64,000 nt of DNA from Labia minor (taxonomy: Eukaryota; Arthropoda; Insecta; Dermaptera; Spongiphoridae): positions 45,524,734-45,588,733 of the forward strand of contig OY720350.1 of the NCBI GenBank assembly GCA_963082975.1, read 5' to 3'. Made by a program: the position numbers and the translations under genes. Position 1 is the first letter of the stretch. Every line of letters starts with the position of its first letter. Under the pieces are notes generated by a model that made no database searches, had not been told where the DNA came from, and saw nothing but the letters and a program-made list of their open reading frames with translations. Shown piece by piece: positions 49,889-62,150 of this stretch.

Positions 49889-50094
49889 GTAAGTAAACAA
49901 GAATATTTCCTACTAACTCAATTGTTAACGTAAAGCATGTAGTTCATGAATTTAATCCAAATGTCTCTTCAAACAAAAGTTTACTTACCTTTAAACCATA
50001 TCCCTTGTTTAACAGAATCGCAAGACCAGGCCTATTATTGTCTCGGCCTATTATCTTAACAATAAAATTACAATTTATTGTGTTTTATTTTATA

Positions 50095-51206
50095 CTAGCA
50101 GACACGGCAATGTTTCGCTTTTGCATGTGTGTCTTTATACATACATATCTACGTATGTGATAACTGAACACTTAATAATAATAATAATAATGTATTAAAT
50201 GAATATAATTGAAATTTTAGTTTTAATTGCACTTTTTTTTGTTTTTTATTTTTATTTATTTTTATTGGAATTATTACAAATAATAATAATAATATACCTT
50301 TTAATACGTGAAAATAATAATAATAATATTAATACTAATAATAATAATAATTTATTAAATGAATATAATTGAAATTTTATTTTTTATTATTACATTTTTT
50401 ATTTTTTGGAAAATTATTTCTACTTTATTAAGTGTTAATAGTTATATATTACATTTTAATTAACAGTTTTCGGAATAAGTATATTCTCTTATTATAGAGA
50501 TTCTTATTGTTTGTCTCACAAGTCTACCTACAATATTTCCTTACCAAGGTATGATTCAAAATAAAATTCAAAATATTTAATAGGACATGACATGATCTTA
50601 GTATTTTTCTCATCCCATAATATTTGCTAATATTACATGTTGGAGTTCCAATTACCTCCATATTTAATGGCAATTTCAATGCTGAATATGCTTTTAAATA
50701 AAAAAAAATTGAAGAAATTAATTGGAATTATTATTATTAAGAATCAACAAATAAATTTATTAAATATACATTTAAATATGTAAATCAATCTATATATAAA
50801 TTTAATAAATATACAAACAATAATTGAAACAATATAAATAAAACGATTCAATATTTTCCTTACATTGTGATTTATATTTTTATTTTTATTACAACTGTTA
50901 TTATGGGTATGTTATTTTTGACAGTTTAAAAAAAATTTAAAATATTAATAAAATTTATCAAAATAATAAGTTGAAAAGATTTCCAATTATTTTTATTTAT
51001 TTATTGTAAATTTTTCAATGTAACCATGGTAACCATGAATAGACTTTTACCAAAATATTACTAATTAAATTAATTTTGGATTTAACTACACTAAAACCTT
51101 CCTTGTTATGCCCACAACAATCCCTGAAAATTTCATCGCAATCGGACGGGTAGTTTTTGAGTTTAGGCGAGACAGACAGACAGACATACCCTTTTATATA
51201 TACAGA
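50095..51206 (-). mobile_element. Helitron, second family
   Basis: On the minus strand it begins TCTGTATATATAAAAGGG after a host A, includes the GTCTGTCTGTCTCGCCTAAA block common near arthropod Helitron 5' ends, and ends GCCGTGTCTGCTAG before T. It is 1112 bp, with an ATT-trinucleotide-rich core and no ORF. Its 3' hairpin is less regular than in the family at 19694. Part of it (about 50120-50250) recurs at 61224-61357. Confidence 0.65.
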
Positions 51207-51942
51207 TTTTCATTTATTTTATTATTATTATTAATTTTAAGAATGAAATAAATGTTTCTTTTCTACAATTAATCAACAAATTTTCCGTTTAATGAAGCGA
51301 ACATCTATAAATCCTCAATTTATTTATTTATAAATATTTATCTATTTCAACCTTTTTTTACGATTGTTTTTCAGTCACATTTGCTATTCAATTATTCAAT
51401 TTTAGCGTCGCAATAATAATAGATGACAATAACAGAACGATTGTTTATCGTACTGTAACGTTGAAAAATATATTCGAAAATTAAATAAATACTTAAACTT
51501 GTTTCAAGTTATATATTTATCCTTTGTCTACATTATTAAATAATTTTCAATTTTATATCCATTAAAGAAAATTAGAAAAAAAAATATTTAATTTGCTTGT
51601 GTGTCTTGTCCCAGGGTGTACTATTTAGTGGTTCATCTTGAAAAAGTGAATAAAAAATGTGAAAAATTAAATAAATGAATTGCGATTTACTTCTTTGAGA
51701 AAATAAAATTATTTTTATTTAATTAATATTAATTTTTTATTATTTATTATTTATGGTATGTTGTGTTAGAAGTAGATTGATAAAACTATTAGGAATTAAT
51801 TTTTTATAATTTTGTTTACTACGAATTGCTTGATTTTCTTCAAATCCTTAAAATTGTTAAACCAAATAAATTCTTAAAAGAAGAAATAATAACTACCAAT
51901 AAACACAGGCTAGGCAGAATAAAAAATATTTTAAACACAATA

Positions 51943-52608
51943 CACCTATCCCCCGATTTACACGGTACTTGTTTTACACGTTTTCGCTTTTACAAGGTTT
52001 TCCAAATAAGTTTTTTTTTGTTTTTATCGCACTCTACTAAATGCTACTGTGTTTGAACACGTGCGCTGTGTACACATCTCACGGGGAATCCCGAGCTTAT
52101 GTGCTGACTTGCTGCACATGCACACTGTGTCTGTATTTCTTCGCATAAAATTAAAGTTTTATCTAGCAATTGTTAATAACCGATTTTATTACCACCTCTC
52201 AGAATGTAAATATTTCTGCTTCAAACATCGAATCGGCACAAATAACTTCGAGTGATGAAAGTGAATTCCAACCTTCGATTCCGAAAAAAGAATGAGAGTA
52301 ATTTCTGATAGTGATGAAGGATAATAAAACACCTTTGGTTTTATTTTTTGTTCTTCTGTTTAATGTTTTGTAATTAAATAAAAAACAGCGTTTCCGTAAT
52401 ATATTACATATTTTAACCTGTCAATGCATTTTATTTTTATTTCTGTGTACACCTAAAAATATTGAAAAAAATCACAACTGTTAAATAGCAAAATTATGCA
52501 TTTTCTGCAAGCTTTTCGATTTACACGGTTTTGACTTGAAAATTTTTAATTTTCGATTTACACGTTTTTCTCAGGAACGTATCTACCGTGTAAATCGGGG
52601 GATAGGTG
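51943..52608. mobile_element. Pogo/Tigger-like non-autonomous transposon
   Basis: Perfect 25-bp inverted ends (cacctatcccccgatttaca then cggta) with TA on both sides (51941-51942, 52609-52610). The ends repeat internally as subterminal gatttacacgg copies. 666 bp, with no transposase domain seen. TA duplication and end style suit pogo/Tigger-type elements. Confidence 0.75.
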
Positions 52609-52836
52609 TACTTATATTTTTATAAAATAAAAGTTAGCTTGTTTTATCTTTGGTACCAAGGTGGACTATTTCAACCTATCCTTAAGTGTTTTGAAATTTT
52701 AAATTCTATACTTTTAGGTTTTTCATCAAAACTATTATTATAACTTGATTTTAAAGAAAAAACTTTTAATTTCACTAAAATTTATTTTATTTCATAATAT
52801 TTTAGTAATTTATATCAATCAATTTTCACTTTACAA

Positions 52837-53069
52837 TAGTGATTCTCAATCTGGGGATATCGCCCTCTGGGGGGCTATAATTATTATTATTTTTTTTTTG
52901 GGGGGGGGGGCGAAATCATTTTCAACTTTATAAAAAGGTAAGATGATTTTGCGATCAGACATTTCAGCTTTTTTTCAATATTTTTCTAAAATTTATAAGA
53001 GGGGGGGGGGATTATGAAGCCGGCCTTACGAAGTAGGCGTTTTGTCCAAAAAGGTTGAGAAACACACTA
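52837..53069. mobile_element. hAT-type MITE with 8-bp duplication
   Basis: 233 bp, ends tagtgattctcaatctgg and aggttgagaaacacacta, flanked by ctttacaa at 52829-52836 and 53070-53077. An 8-bp duplication plus TTCTCAA-type ends are hAT features. It includes two long G runs (52901-52910 and 52982-52991). Confidence 0.8.
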
Positions 53070-53937
53070 CTTTACAACTTTACAAAATTTTCTAAGAAAG
53101 TTACTAGGTAAAAGTCTTAATAATTTATAACTTGCTCTTTCAATTGAATCAAAACACATCGAACAATTTGATTGTACTGCACTTTCTCTACATTTGCAAG
53201 AACTAACAGTTTATTTAAAATATAGATCAAAAAATATAGCTGTCCCGACGTATATTGTGCCCCAAAGGGAGCAACTCTACTCTAATTATTATCTTAGGGT
53301 GTTGGATACGAGTATTTAATATATATTGTTCTAATTAGAATCCAAAAATAATATTTTTCGATGGATAATGCCCTTTGTTTGCTTGCCTATGAAAACCTGA
53401 TATCGTAGTATTAATGAAAGTAGAAATTGACGACAAAATTTACGATGCCAAATAATGGAAGCTCCGAATGCTTAATGTCCCCTTTATTGAAACAGAATAC
53501 AGAATAAATGGTACTGAAAGGGAATATTGAAAGGTATCATAAATAACAGGCAAAAAACTGACTTTTTTTATAGATAAGCAGTTTTTAAGCGTAATTATAG
53601 TAAATGAAAAAACAACCTTTATAAAATAATTAAAAAAGAAAAATTATAAGTCTTTTATTATTTTTAAATTATTCTATTGTAATTTAAACTTTAATATTAT
53701 GTTTTTATCAACTATTTATAATTATATAATACAATAAAGAGAGTATTATTTTAGAATTTTCTAATTTTATTCTATTATTTTTCTTTGATTGATTGATACT
53801 AAAGAAAATTTAAAAAATGCTTTGTAACAACTACTCTCAAAATAAGATATTATTTTATTTCAAATATTTTAGTGCGAATCAAGCTAATAGATAAATTAAA
53901 ATTTTTGTTACACAATATATTATCAGGTACATGGTTC

Positions 53938-54290
53938 ACCGAGCCGTCGCTCGGTACTTCAAAAAAACTATTCCTTATGAACTATAAATATTTAAGATGA
54001 TTATTTAAAATAAATAAACGACAAAATATATGAAACAATTTCAAATAATTTCAAAGAACATAAATTTTAAAAAAAATAGTTATAAAACATACACCCCTTA
54101 AACGTACGTATTAATGCACTGAAAATTAGAGTATGGCCTGTGGATATAACATAATATTTATTTCATAATTTGATTACAAAATATATTATTAATATATTAA
54201 AATAAAAATTAATTAATATTAATTAATTTTATTTTATTTATAATATTTTGTATTTAAGGAAGCGCTGTCCGGCGTTGCCCGGCGCAATTT
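53938..54290. repeat. GC-rich hairpins, possible Helitron ends
   Basis: accgagc-cgtc-gctcggt (53938-53955) and a GC-rich terminus with cggcgttgcccggcgc at about 54263-54287 stand out in AT-rich DNA. The second resembles common Helitron-type 3' ends. The element between them, if any, is not defined. Confidence 0.35.
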
Positions 54291-55259
54291 TTTTATTATT
54301 ATTAAAATTCCTATTTTAAATTAAGAAAAAACTAAAAAGATAATTTTAAACGGTTTAATAATCAAAAATTTCAACTATATATATACACAATTTTTGCTAT
54401 TATAATAATATAATATATATATAATTTGAGGATATCTATCTTTCATAAAATTTTTCTGGAGTTAATTTGACTTTATGTCGGGTTATTGATACCTCTATTT
54501 TATTTCTAGAAATATATCTGTTTAAATAGAATACTGCAATCAAATCTTAATAGTAAAAACTTTAATGAAAAGTGGCCAATCGGAGTAAATGAATTTCTTC
54601 ATTATTTCTCTATCTCGCTCTATTCAATTAGCTTTTCCCAATTCCTCTTCTCTGATTTTAATCCTTCACTCTCTGGTGCCTTTGAAATTGTAATTCAACA
54701 GTTGAACGTTTAATTTAAGACATCTGTTGGATGAATATACCATTGATCATCACTTTCCAGAAATAATAGAAATTGAATATAGAGGCACTGGCTCCGTTTT
54801 CCATTTTCATTGTTCATTGAACCACCTGAACAATAAGCACCTTATGACTTTTCATTTTTATCATTCTATAGGTGGATATTGTATGTATCAAATTAGGAAT
54901 TTTTTTTTTATTTTAATGATAAAAGAAACTAATATGTGTATGATATTGAAATTTGAAATACATTTTTAAATACAAATAAATTTATTTAGAAAAGATTTAA
55001 TATTAATTGATCTCGTACATCTCTCTACTATATATAGAAACATAAATCTATAATGTACCTTTAGATTTCAATGAAAGTTTTGATTATGAAAAGTTAATAT
55101 TTGGTTTTTTATTAAAGCTTTTGTGGTTATTTTGATAATTTTTAAGGGAATTTTTATTAAAAGACCACATTATTTGTATAAAATTATTTATTAAATTAAA
55201 ATAATTGTACAACGTTTCAAAAATTCCCTTAATAATTAATATTTGGTTGTATTCACGTT

Positions 55260-55858
55260 TGTTCAGGAGATTTGTATTGCAACATTTTGGCGCCTTTTTC
55301 TGTATTGCTCTCAGGCAGTGGTACCACTCTGACCATAATTGATAGTATTGGTAGCTCTGCTAGCGCCGGGGATTCTTAGGGTCGTGAAAACACACAGGAA
55401 ACACACAGGGATGTTGTGGCAAAGTACAAGGAGTCTGAGAAGTCGAAGGAAGGTTCCGCAACACCCGCGAGAAAAGTGTACTTGAAGGAGCGCGTTGTCA
55501 GGACGCCCGAGGTTATTCATCTGGTCTCCTAACAACCCAGATTTAAATTCATTGGACTACATATGGAGCGTTATTGAAAGGGTGACAAACAAGTTCAGAC
55601 ATCCGAATGTAGCGTCTCTCCGAGCCGCTATTGAAGTAGCATTCGCCGAGATCGACCGTGATGCCTTACGCCGTTTAGACGTTAGATCGGAGACTGAGAT
55701 TGGAGGCGGTCCTTCATGCAAGTGGGGGATATATCGAATAAATTTCTTCTTTGTGGTACTAGATATTGTGTGGTGAAGAATATTTGTATAATTTTTCATT
55801 TTTTAAATAAATAATATAGTGTAAACAAAATGTTTAATTTGTCCAGATTTTGGACACG
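55260..55858 (+). pseudogene. Tc1/mariner-superfamily transposase remnant
   Basis: A frame at about 55520-55740 reads WSPNNPDLNSLDYIWSVIER, VTNKFRHPNVASLRAAIEVA, then FAEIDRDALRRLDVRSE. The SPDLNxLDY..W motif carries the third catalytic acid, and the RHPNV.SL tail is common in a Tc1-like group from arthropods. The right end carries tttggacacgcaccctgtata, a plausible terminal repeat. The left part is scrambled and no left repeat was found. Confidence 0.7.
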
Positions 55859-56114
55859 CACCCTGTATATGGGAGATGACGTCGCGAGGCAGGTGAAGAG
55901 AAACGAGTGGAAAGTTGCTAGGGAAACGGCGGACTAGATCAGTGGTTGATTAATTAATGAATTGGTAGATAGACTATACAGAAGAGAAGACAGATTTTCA
56001 AGGAATTACGAGCCAAAAATAATTATTAAGAATTTAAATTATTATCTTATGTATTTTTTATAATTTTGTTTATTAAACGGTTAAAGAGTTCCTACATATA
56101 TATATATATATAAT

Positions 56115-56689
56115 GGGTGGCCGAAAAAGTCTTTTCGTATTTTGTCCATAGATGTCGTTGGAATCGTATATCTGCAGTGCTACCAATCACATTGTGTCAT
56201 ACCATATAGTGTTGGAAAGGTGAAATTTCAAGCTTCATTTAACCTTAAAGAAAATTAAATATGGTGAAGCTGAACAAAAGTTACAGCTTTTCAAAAATGA
56301 GTGAAAATAATGAAGAAGTTCGCTATATTTTGAAATTTTTGTATAAAAAAGGTAAGAATGCCACGCAAGCCGCCAATAAAATTTGTGAAGTTCACGGAGA
56401 CGATGCTATATCAGTTCGTGTAGCACAACAATGGTTCGCTCACTTTCGTTCTGGAAATTTCGATGTGAAAGATGCACCTCGTTCTGGTCGACCTTTCGTT
56501 GAAAAAGTCGATGAAATTATGGAAAAGATTGACAAGGACCGTCACATAAGAAGCCATGACATTGCCAAGGAACTAAACATTCATCATCAAACGGATTTGA
56601 ACCATTTCAAAAAGGCTGGCTACAAAAAGAAGTTTGATGTGTGGGTACCACATGATTAGAAATACGAAAAGACTCTTTTTCTACTACCC
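56115..56689 (+). mobile_element. Mariner deletion derivative
   Basis: 575 bp with inverted ends (gggtggccgaaaaagtcttt at the left; right complement gggtag..aaaaagagtcttttcgtattt). The transposase gene is fused straight into the right terminal repeat. Confidence 0.8.
56261..56659 (+). CDS. Mariner transposase N-terminal DNA-binding domain (truncated)
   Basis: A 132-codon open frame with no catalytic domain. Residues about 15-70 (EEVRYILKFLYKKGKNATQA.. VRVAQQWFAHFRSGNF) form the first helix-turn-helix, and about 75-130 (APRSGRP.. DIAKELNIHHQT.. VWVPHD) the second, ending at the WVPHE/D motif before the DDD catalytic region. Full mariner transposases are about 340 residues. The frame is intact over the whole DNA-binding half, and the deletion joins it to the right inverted repeat, which supplies the stop. 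The second in-frame ATG (56297) fits family starts better than the first. It could act as a repressor if expressed, but this is inference; it may simply be a young deletion. Confidence 0.75.
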   Translation: MVKLNKSYSFSKMSENNEEVRYILKFLYKKGKNATQAANKICEVHGDDAISVRVAQQWFAHFRSGNFDVKDAPRSGRPFVEKVDEIMEKIDKDRHIRSHDIAKELNIHHQTDLNHFKKAGYKKKFDVWVPHD

Positions 56690-58064
56690 TATATATATAT
56701 TACTTATATTTTATAAGTTTAATATGATATGGATCATGATTATTTAAATCCTTAAAGTGATGCGTTTAGTTTCCTTGAGCGCTTTATTTAATAGCATAAA
56801 AAGTAAACTAAGGAAGATTTTTATTTTTTTTCTATCGATTTATCTTTATTATCTCCCCAACATTAAATCATCATATTTTTATTGCCGTTTTACTTAAAGA
56901 GAATAAACATAAATACACCTAGATATTATATTCATTATTCAAGTATAATATATTTATACGAAGATAAAAGGAATATGATATTTAAATAAAAGATATTTAA
57001 TTAAATTATTAAATGTCGACAAGTAATAATGAAATTAATAATTAAATATTATAAACTGAATGTCAGTAGTTGAGTTTTTTTATGCTGACTGATTATAGAG
57101 CGCACTTTACACTTTTACGAGTATGCATATATTAATATCCATTATTAATAAATTGATTTGGTGGCAAAATATTCCTTTTCCATCTCTAACTTAAAGGGGT
57201 TGGTTTATTTTAGCAAATCCCAAGAGAATAGATTCTGACGTGCAAACGAACATTAACTTTAAATTAAAGTCGTCAAAAGCATAAAATTAGTTTCTAAATT
57301 ACAAGTGAAAGCACGCCAATTGGTTAGACAAAAAAAGTTCATTCGATTGAAAATGAGATTTTATTTTTTATTTTTTTGATGTTCTTAAATATATATTTTT
57401 TTATCACTTAATCAAAATATAAAACAAGAATTAAAAAAATTAATTATGAAAAAATATAAACTTTGATAGATATTAGATCTAAAAATCTTTTATTTTAAAT
57501 TTACACCTCTTATTTTAAGGAAAAAAAATCTGAGTATTTTCTAAAAAATAAAAACCTTTTCTTGTCACTGGCGTAGTTAATATTTTCAATTGAATGGTGA
57601 TTGATTGCAAAACAGAATTGAAAATTCCACTGACGTATTTCGGATGTTTGAAGAAGAAAGAAGGCTTTTTTCATTAAACTTCGTTCGTTTACGCCTTACA
57701 CATTTAAATACAAATCGAGATATTCAATACTTGATCTACAATTATTTCGCTTGTTTGAAAAAAAAATGGCAATCGATATGCCAAAAAAATCCAACATCAA
57801 AATTAAAATTCAATTTATTCTGAACATCTTAATAAAATGGGATAATAAAAAAATAATAGAACTAACAAAATCACCTTTTACATTTGGTTTAAAAAATAAT
57901 AACATTCTATAGGGTTTGAAAAGGAATAATTCTTAGAGGCCTTGACACTAAGTTGGGAAGTAAGGAGCGGGCAATTGGCGCATCATTACGACTTCTGTAC
58001 AATTTACCATTGATGGGAGAGGGATTATGTGGTGAAAGAAATTACTCTATACCTGTACACATCA

Positions 58065-58178
58065 ATACGGACACACAGCGGACGGATGGACGGACAGACA
58101 GACAGACAGACATCATGCTAAAAATACTTTTTTCTGTTAAGAAAATGCATGATTAGTGGAGATATGTAAAAATCGGTA
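58065..58178 (-). repeat. Family A repeat fragment
   Basis: Holds only the CCGT-rich tract and the hairpin block on the minus strand (gacggacagacagac.. then catgattagtggagatatg). It abuts a LINE fragment. Another family A scrap covers about 11302-11425 on the plus strand. Confidence 0.65.
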
Positions 58179-58179
58179 A

Positions 58180-58690
58180 AAATATTATCAAAGGGGATCA
58201 AAATTAAAATATATAAAACAATTATTTTGCCAGTTGTATCATATTGGTGTGAGACATGGTCAATGACTCTAGGGGACGAGAGTAGATTTAGTTTAGAGTA
58301 TTAAGAATAGGATTCTTTGCAGCATTTATGGGCCAAAGAAAGATGAGGTCACCGGGGAATGGCGGAGACTGCATAACGTGGAATTGCATGACCTCTATGC
58401 ATCTCCAGATATAGTTAGAATTATAAAATCGAGAAGGCTGCGATTTGTAGGGCACGTGGCTTGAATGGGAGAAGAAAAAATGACGAAAAATATATTGGTG
58501 GGGAGTCAGGTTGGGAAACGTCCGCTTGGAAGACCAAGCGCGGTGAGTGGACAATGTAGAAAGGGACGTGAGATGTAGGGATGATGGGAGAAAGTAGGAG
58601 TTGGACGTTTATAACTCAGGATAGGGATACTTGGAGGAATGTGGTTGTTGCGAGTTTCGTAGAGCCACAGTGATAGATATATATAAATAT
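58180..58690 (+). pseudogene. RTE-like LINE, 5'-truncated
   Basis: Plus-strand copy of the same LINE: gggatcaaaattaaaatat.. (GIKIKIYK-like), VLLYGCE-like, IYGPKK-like, then the basic block and GRPR-like block, ending near the gagccacagtgat motif. It has several stops and frameshifts. A family A scrap precedes it directly. Confidence 0.7.
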
Positions 58691-59975
58691 ATAGATAGAT
58701 TTTAAAATAAAAAAAGTTACTACCTCTGTTCCTCAATACTTGTCACATTTGATCCAACTTTCAAAGCTATAGCTTGTGTTAGTCGGATTTTCAAAAATAA
58801 TAGCTTATTGAAAAGGGTTACTCAAGGCTATATAATAAGCTTAGGTACTTAAAAATAGGTGATTCATAGGTGAATAAAAATTGCGTGTTAAAAATAGGTG
58901 TCAAAAATAAGTTCTTTATTAATTTTATAGTAGTAACATTTATTTCAGTTATTCGTGCCCACAAATTTTAACCTGGGCACATTCACACTGTAAGACGAAA
59001 TTTGATAAGTAATGTGGTAATAAAAACAAGTACTTTGTTCTGACTAATAGTACTAGTACTTTATTTCTTTAATTTTTAAGCTAAATAATTTTTTTCTTAA
59101 ATTTGCACTTTTAGAAAGTAATTAATACACTACAAATTTAGCAAATCTTTAAACAAAAATACTCAAATAGCATACATTTTCAATAATCGCACCAAAAGTA
59201 TCCAAAAGTGACATCTATTGTGAAACGGTGGTATTATATTATTATAGTCTATTATATATATTATGAATATTATAGTAGTAAATAATTTTTTTCATAACTA
59301 AAATTATGTAAATATTTAAATTTATATAGAATCCCAGTAAGAGTATATTATGGAAAGTTTACTTTTCTTATTTATTATTATTTATTATTAAGCTTATTTT
59401 TTATAATATAGTTTATTTATTTATAATTTATTATTGAGAGTAAATAATATTTCAAAGAGAGAACGTCAACTCTGGCATTTAACATTTTTCTCCTTTTAAA
59501 ATATATATTTAATAATATTTTTATTTAATTTATTTTTTCATCATAACAAAATCATTTTCCTTTGATGAGTGTTTTCTGGTTTCTTCTTACTTATATGTTG
59601 AGTTTAAATTTCCTTTAACTCCTCTCCATCTTGTCTCTAGTGACAATTCAATATTTTATAAATAAATGGACGAAGAGTGAAATACCGCTTGAGAACAATT
59701 CTAGATTACAAATCCTGATAAAAACTTTTTTTTTATCAAGTACAAAATCGGTAAGGTATTTTTTTTTTAATATCACTGTCAGTAGATCAATAAAGTTGCC
59801 AAGCAAGGAACAGGACAATTTAATTTTTCTATAAATCACGCATGTGACAGTGTACCATAAATGATGTCTTTTTGACTAAAACATCTTCTCGAAATGAAAA
59901 TCGATTAAAAATTATCATTGATAAAAGATTAATTAAAATTTCTTTTTATCTCATAATTTAATTTTTATATTTATA

Positions 59976-60186
59976 CTAGCTGCTCCGAGCGCCTTCGGCG
60001 CTCTCCACGTCTAGACGGGGGCTCCGCCCCCTGTACCCCCGAGTGATACATAGTTTTTGGTTGAAAGTGTGTATGTAAAAGGTTTTCATCCATTTTGTAT
60101 CTATCAGTATAGGTAGATAAGACATTTATTTGTTTTCTTGTAAAATATATTTTAATTTAATCAGTAAATTAATTATATATTATTAT
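59976..60186 (-). mobile_element. Helitron 3' end fragment
   Basis: CTAG at 59976, intact hairpins gagcgcc/ggcgctc and gggggc/gccccc, and about 140 bp of body. It is cut off by another repeat end at 60187 (agctgacccggcaaacg). Confidence 0.65.
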
Positions 60187-60440
60187 AGCTGACCCGGCAA
60201 ACGTTTTGCCATGTAAATAATTTCTAGAGAATTTTTAGTGGGTATAATATTATTCGCGCGCGCGCGCGTGGTATTAATATCTTTTCACATCGAAACTTGC
60301 CATTTAAAATGGTTGCTTCGATAAAGTTTTTCATAAATTTTTTAATGACTAATCGTGCACCGTTGTACATCCGTGGCGGGTTCAAATTAGGAATTCAGAA
60401 AATTGCTGAAAATATTGGTCTTATCTCCAAATAAGTAATT
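60187..60440 (-). mobile_element. Helitron-like 3' end of another family
   Basis: agctgacccggcaaacgttttgcc, read on the minus strand, gives a hairpin (GGCAAAACGTTTGCC) and GGGTCAGCT, a widespread arthropod Helitron-type terminus. The final CTAG is damaged (CTAT). It contains a CG run at about 60256-60268. The right limit is uncertain. Confidence 0.4.
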
Positions 60441-60815
60441 TTTCACTTAACTGAAAATTTTATAATTTTTTCTTTGTAGATAGGGAATTTGCATGTCTAG
60501 ATGAAAAGAATAATGTTGTATGTGACATATTTATTTGAAAATAGATTATTACAAAATGCTATTAACAGTAATGATTGTAATCAGATTTTTTTTTACATAT
60601 TTTCTTTGAACACATCATATTAAATTTCTTTCTATTCACTGAAATTTACACAATTTTTTAATTATATATTCTTATATAATTTGTATATTTAGATGAAAAG
60701 AATAATGTTCTATTTATATGATCTCACAGGCTAACATTCCTTCTTACGGCCAATTTGCTTTATATGAATGAATGAATGAAAATTCAAATTTTATATATAG
60801 TTTTTTATATGTTTA

Positions 60816-61223
60816 CTAGCTGATCAGAGCGCCTTCCAGGCGCTCTTCACACCTAGACGGGGGCTCCGCCCCCTGTACCCCCGAGTGATACATAGTATTT
60901 GGTTGAAAGTCTGTATGTAAAAGGTTTTCATCCATTTTGTTTCAATCAGTATAAGTAGATAAGACATATATTTGTTTTCTTAGAAAATATATATTTTAAT
61001 TTAATCAGTAAATTAATTATATATTATTATTGTATATGTTATATTTATCTAACTCTGTGTCTATACAGTTTTCGAAAGTTCTTAGCCGCAGCATCCACTT
61101 TTCTCTAAGAGTCCCTATCCTGAGCTACAACCAAATCCTACCCTGTCCCATCTCTCCCATGTCCCTTCCTTCATTGTCCACCCACCTTGATCTTTGGTCT
61201 TCCACCGGATGTTTCCCAATATT
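60816..61223 (-). mobile_element. Helitron 3' end plus LINE fragment
   Basis: CTAG at 60816. The first hairpin is altered by two extra bases in the loop (gcgccttccaggcgctc), and the second is intact. From about 61040 a decayed LINE tail follows, as in the copies at 28367 and 47329. It is cut at about 61224 by a piece of the second Helitron family. Confidence 0.6.
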
Positions 61224-61357
61224 TGCATGTGTCTGCATACATATCTACGTATATGATAACTGAACACTTAATAATAATAATAATAATAATGTATTAAATG
61301 AATATAATTGAAATTTTAGTTTTAATTGCACTTTTTTTTTGGTTTTTATTTTTATTT
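61224..61357 (-). repeat. Fragment of the second Helitron family
   Basis: Matches about 50120-50250 (tttgcatgtgtctgcatacata.., ATT repeats, gaaattttagttttaattgc). The LTR element is inserted in it. Confidence 0.65.
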
Positions 61358-61437
61358 GTAAGGGGAGGGGGTGGGGAAAACAGAGCCCCGACGTTGGGCG
61401 TCAATTTGTAAGGGGAGCCCCACGTTGGGTGCCAATT
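61358..61437 (-). repeat. Iterated LTR end and primer-site-like motif
   Basis: Past the LTR's end the minus strand goes on: aattggcacccaacgtggggc, then ccccttaca again, then aattgacgcccaacgtcgggg, some C-rich sequence, and ccccttaca a third time. TGGCGCCCAACGTGGGG-type sequence is a common tRNA primer-binding site in retroelements. Beyond 61357 comes ordinary repeat DNA matching 50220-50255. Confidence 0.6.
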
Positions 61438-62150
61438 TGTAAGGGGGGGAGGCCCACAGTGGATGCCAACAGGCCCCTTACAAGGAGGAGGGAAGAAGGG
61501 GGAGAGAAGGGAGGGAAAATGTGATAGAAGAGAGAAGAGGGGAAATGGGAGAGGGAAAAAATGGATCTTATGTGGAGAGGGAAAAAAAGGAGTTTAAGGT
61601 CTCCACAGGTAAACAGGTGGATATCTTCTTGAAGGGGGAAAAAATTACCCGCAGCTGCAGAGAACAAACTACCTTTCCTCCAATGGTCCAGCAGAGATGA
61701 AGGTTAAATGGGCGCCATGCTATACTCAGAGGTAAAGCAGATTTTAATGAGACTGGTCAATAAGGATGTAGTTTAAGTTAAATTGAAAAACGGTTGTTTA
61801 AAAGAAAATGGATAATTATAAGAAATATTATATTACTTCTCCACCATGGGAGTCAAAGAAAATGTATAATTATAAGAAATATTATATTACTTCTCCACCA
61901 TGGGAGTCAAAGAAAATGTATAATTATAAGAAATATTATATTACTTCTCCACCATGGGAGTCACAAAGGATCCATCCAACATGGAGGATCATCAAAACAC
62001 GTCTTTACACAAAGAACGTGGAGATCATACTGGCTATATAATGCCAAGTCACCAACCGTCGTCGGAATCCCCTAGACGTTGCCATTCAGTCATGCAACAG
62101 CGCCTGGGGTGACTTTGTCATATATATATAATAAATATACATCCGTTACA
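61438..62150 (-). mobile_element. LTR of the Ty3/Gypsy-type element
   Basis: About 713 bp. On the minus strand it begins TGTAACGGATG directly after a polypurine tract and ends CCCCTTACA, so TG..CA borders. It contains a 54-bp repeat three times (about 61801-61962, with ttctccaccatgggag). The ORFs at 61794-62075 are that tandem repeat, not genes. On the plus strand the region about 61355-61530 is G-rich. Confidence 0.75.

Noticed and set aside
57605..57823. 72-codon ORF, possible gene or exon
   Set aside because: No motif, AT-driven composition, no convincing splice context; left unannotated.
61339..61667. Overlapping ORFs on both strands in G-rich DNA
   Set aside because: Composition-driven; the region is LTR end and primer-site repeats.
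61801..61962. Regular repeats as a CRISPR array
   Set aside because: Head-to-tail 54-bp units with no unique spacers, in an animal LTR.
61794..62075. ORFs with three identical repeats
   Set aside because: They are the 54-bp tandem repeat inside the LTR, open in two frames by chance.
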